DNA of 6,545 nucleotides from Acidobacteriota bacterium (GTDB lineage Bacteria > Acidobacteriota > Terriglobia > Terriglobales > Acidobacteriaceae), in the NCBI GenBank assembly GCA_021809235.1, contig JAKBAG010000169.1, positions 1 to 6,545 on the forward strand. Reading direction: 5' to 3'. A model generated the notes under the pieces. That model made no database searches. It was not told the DNA's origin and was given only the letters and a program-made list of their open reading frames with translations. Numbering within the stretch: position 1 is the stretch's first letter; each line of letters opens with the position of its first letter. Both the position numbers and the translations under genes were made by a program. Of this stretch, positions 5,238 through 6,545 are shown in pieces.

Positions 5238-6545
5238 GTGCCAAAGCATTTCAAAACAGCGCTGCCCACAGCCTCGGTCGGTACCGAGGCTCCGCTGGTT
5301 GCCATCGTTGGTCGGCCAAACGTGGGCAAATCCACCCTGTTTAACCGGCTCACGCACTCGCGTCGGTCCATTGTCGGCGATGAGCCCGGGATTACGCGTG
5401 ACCGCATCTACGGTGAGGTTGAGTGGAATGGCCAGGTTCTGCGTCTTGTCGACACGGGAGGTATTGTCCCTGACGATGCGGAGCTGATTCCCAGTGAGAT
5501 CTATCGCCAGGCAAGAACTGCGCTTGCAGATGCGGACCTGCTGCTGTTTGTGGTGGATGTGCGCACAGAACTGGCCTCTCCGGATTACGATCTGGCACGC
5601 ATGCTGATTCGCGGCGGCAAGCCAGTCTTTCTGGTTGTCAACAAGGTGGAAAGCGCCATGCTGGAGGCAGCTGCAGAGAATTTTCGCCAGCTCGGCATCC
5701 AGGATCTGTTTGCCATCAGCTCTGAACACGGTCGAGGGATTGGCGATCTTCTGGAGGCCGTTTTTGATCGCCTGCCAGCAGTCACTGCCGCCCATCAGGC
5801 GGAGGATGATGCCACGCTCGACTGGACGGAGGATTTCGACGAGCTGGAAGGCGAGGCGATTCCCGGCGATGCCTCCGAGTCGCGCATTGACCAGCATCTT
5901 GCCTCCAGCGAACTGGATGGGGGCGATCTCGCACTGGACACAGCGGGCGAGTTTTCCGACGACTTTGCCGAGGAAGGCCAGGTAGGCGCTGCCGACAGGA
6001 ATACGGACTCTGCGGCATCTGCGGAAGAGATTTCGGTGGCGATTATCGGACGTCCGAATGTGGGGAAGAGCACGCTGCTGAATGCGCTTACCGGCACACA
6101 GCGCGCGATTGTCTCCCCCATTGCCGGCACCACCCGTGATGCCGTCGATGAAGTGGTGGAGCACAACGGACGCCGCCTGCGGCTGGTGGATACGGCAGGA
6201 ATTCGCCGCAAAGGCAAGACCCACCTGATGGCCGAGAAGCTTTCAGTGATCATGTCACGCCGCCATCTGGAGGCCTGCGATGTTGCCTTGCTGATGATTG
6301 ATGCCACCGAAGGCGTCACTGCCAGCGATGCGCATATCGGCGGCTATGCCCATGAGAGCGGACGCAGCGTGATCATTGTCGTGAACAAGTGGGACCTGGT
6401 GACCACCGGGCGTACAGATGGCAAGCCTCCCGCGGATCGCAAGATCTACGAGGAGCAACTGCGGCGTTCACTGAAATACCTCGATTATGCTCCGGTGCTG
6501 TTCATCTCAGCTGCAGAGGGCGAGAATCTGGACCGGCTCTTCCGC
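5238..6545 (+). CDS. der: Ribosome-assembly GTPase Der (EngA), 3' end cut off by the window
   Basis: Der has two GTPase domains in tandem plus a C-terminal KH-like domain and acts in maturation of the 50S ribosomal subunit. The 436 visible residues cover both GTPase domains; the end of domain 2 and the KH-like domain lie beyond the right edge. Domain 1 (about 20-180) shows P-loop GRPNVGKS (25-32), GITRD (51-55), DTGG (72-75), NKVE (135-138) and SSEHGRG (161-167). Domain 2 (from about 266) shows GRPNVGKS (271-278), GTTRD (297-301), DTAG (318-321), NKWD (383-386) and SAAEGENL (424-431). Two features are odd. The first G4 motif is NKVE rather than NKxD. The linker between the domains (about 183-264) is long and very acidic, with 26 Asp/Glu and 2 Arg/Lys. 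The GTG start is supported by GGAG five bases upstream and leaves a non-conserved leader of about 19 residues. Der is usually essential, and the gene diverges from the helicase across 210 bases. Confidence 0.95.
   Translation, partial: MPKHFKTALPTASVGTEAPLVAIVGRPNVGKSTLFNRLTHSRRSIVGDEPGITRDRIYGEVEWNGQVLRLVDTGGIVPDDAELIPSEIYRQARTALADADLLLFVVDVRTELASPDYDLARMLIRGGKPVFLVVNKVESAMLEAAAENFRQLGIQDLFAISSEHGRGIGDLLEAVFDRLPAVTAAHQAEDDATLDWTEDFDELEGEAIPGDASESRIDQHLASSELDGGDLALDTAGEFSDDFAEEGQVGAADRNTDSAASAEEISVAIIGRPNVGKSTLLNALTGTQRAIVSPIAGTTRDAVDEVVEHNGRRLRLVDTAGIRRKGKTHLMAEKLSVIMSRRHLEACDVALLMIDATEGVTASDAHIGGYAHESGRSVIIVVNKWDLVTTGRTDGKPPADRKIYEEQLRRSLKYLDYAPVLFISAAEGENLDRLFR
5270..5291 (+). repeat. Strong hairpin just inside the der coding region
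   Basis: AGCCTCGGT (5270-5278) and ACCGAGGCT (5283-5291) pair perfectly over 9 bp around a CGGT tetraloop. The hairpin covers der codons 11-18, in the leader before the conserved GTPase fold. No T run follows it on either strand, so it is not an intrinsic terminator. It could slow or tune early translation of der, or be a by-product of codon choice. Confidence 0.45.

Noticed and set aside
5104..5487. Plus-strand frame in the divergent region running into der in another frame, with a basic segment MKKARRKATREQ
   Set aside because: Most of it overlaps der out of frame, and the basic segment alone is too short and unsupported to call a leader peptide.
5202..6224. Long open frame of 340 codons on the minus strand
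   Set aside because: It lies wholly antisense to der, whose GTPase motifs are unmistakable. Its translation shows no domain I recognise, and GC-rich codon use easily opens such shadow frames.

Overview
The window is a stretch of ordinary bacterial chromosome, moderately GC-rich, with five protein genes and no RNA gene, CRISPR array, insertion sequence or phage gene that I can recognise. Gene content and protein style suggest a Gram-negative-type bacterium, and my best guess is Acidobacteriota (Terriglobia). The signs are an exported DUF4440 protein, a small two-helix membrane protein, a stand-alone RocA-type dehydrogenase, a YoaA/DinG helicase and a Der GTPase with a long acidic linker. The phylum is an inference from memory, not from a search.

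Layout, left to right. Positions 2-520 (+) hold the 3' part of an exported DUF4440/NTF2-like protein whose start lies before the window. Positions 521-863 are a less GC-rich stretch with no confident gene, although the minus strand keeps an unexplained open frame there. Positions 864-1205 (+) encode a 113-residue membrane protein of unknown function. A perfect 14-bp inverted repeat (1301-1339) lies between this gene and the convergent rocA gene and is probably a two-way transcription stop. Positions 1365-2933 (-) encode L-glutamate gamma-semialdehyde dehydrogenase. Positions 3024-5027 (-) encode an iron-sulfur superfamily 2 helicase of the YoaA/DinG type. The helicase lies upstream of rocA on the same strand with a 90-base gap, so the two may share a transcript. 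However, an operator-like inverted repeat directly before rocA leaves room for separate control. Positions 5028-5237 are the divergent intergenic region. Positions 5238-6545 (+) encode the ribosome-assembly GTPase Der, cut off at the right edge before its KH-like domain.

The genes do not form one pathway: the window combines amino-acid catabolism (rocA), DNA repair (helicase), ribosome biogenesis (der) and two proteins of unknown role. I see no sign of a new multi-gene system. The points most worth a second look are in Der (an acidic linker of about 82 residues, NKVE instead of NKxD in the first GTPase domain, and a strong hairpin just inside the gene), the inverted repeat before rocA, the uncertain helicase start, and the open frame in the left intergenic region.
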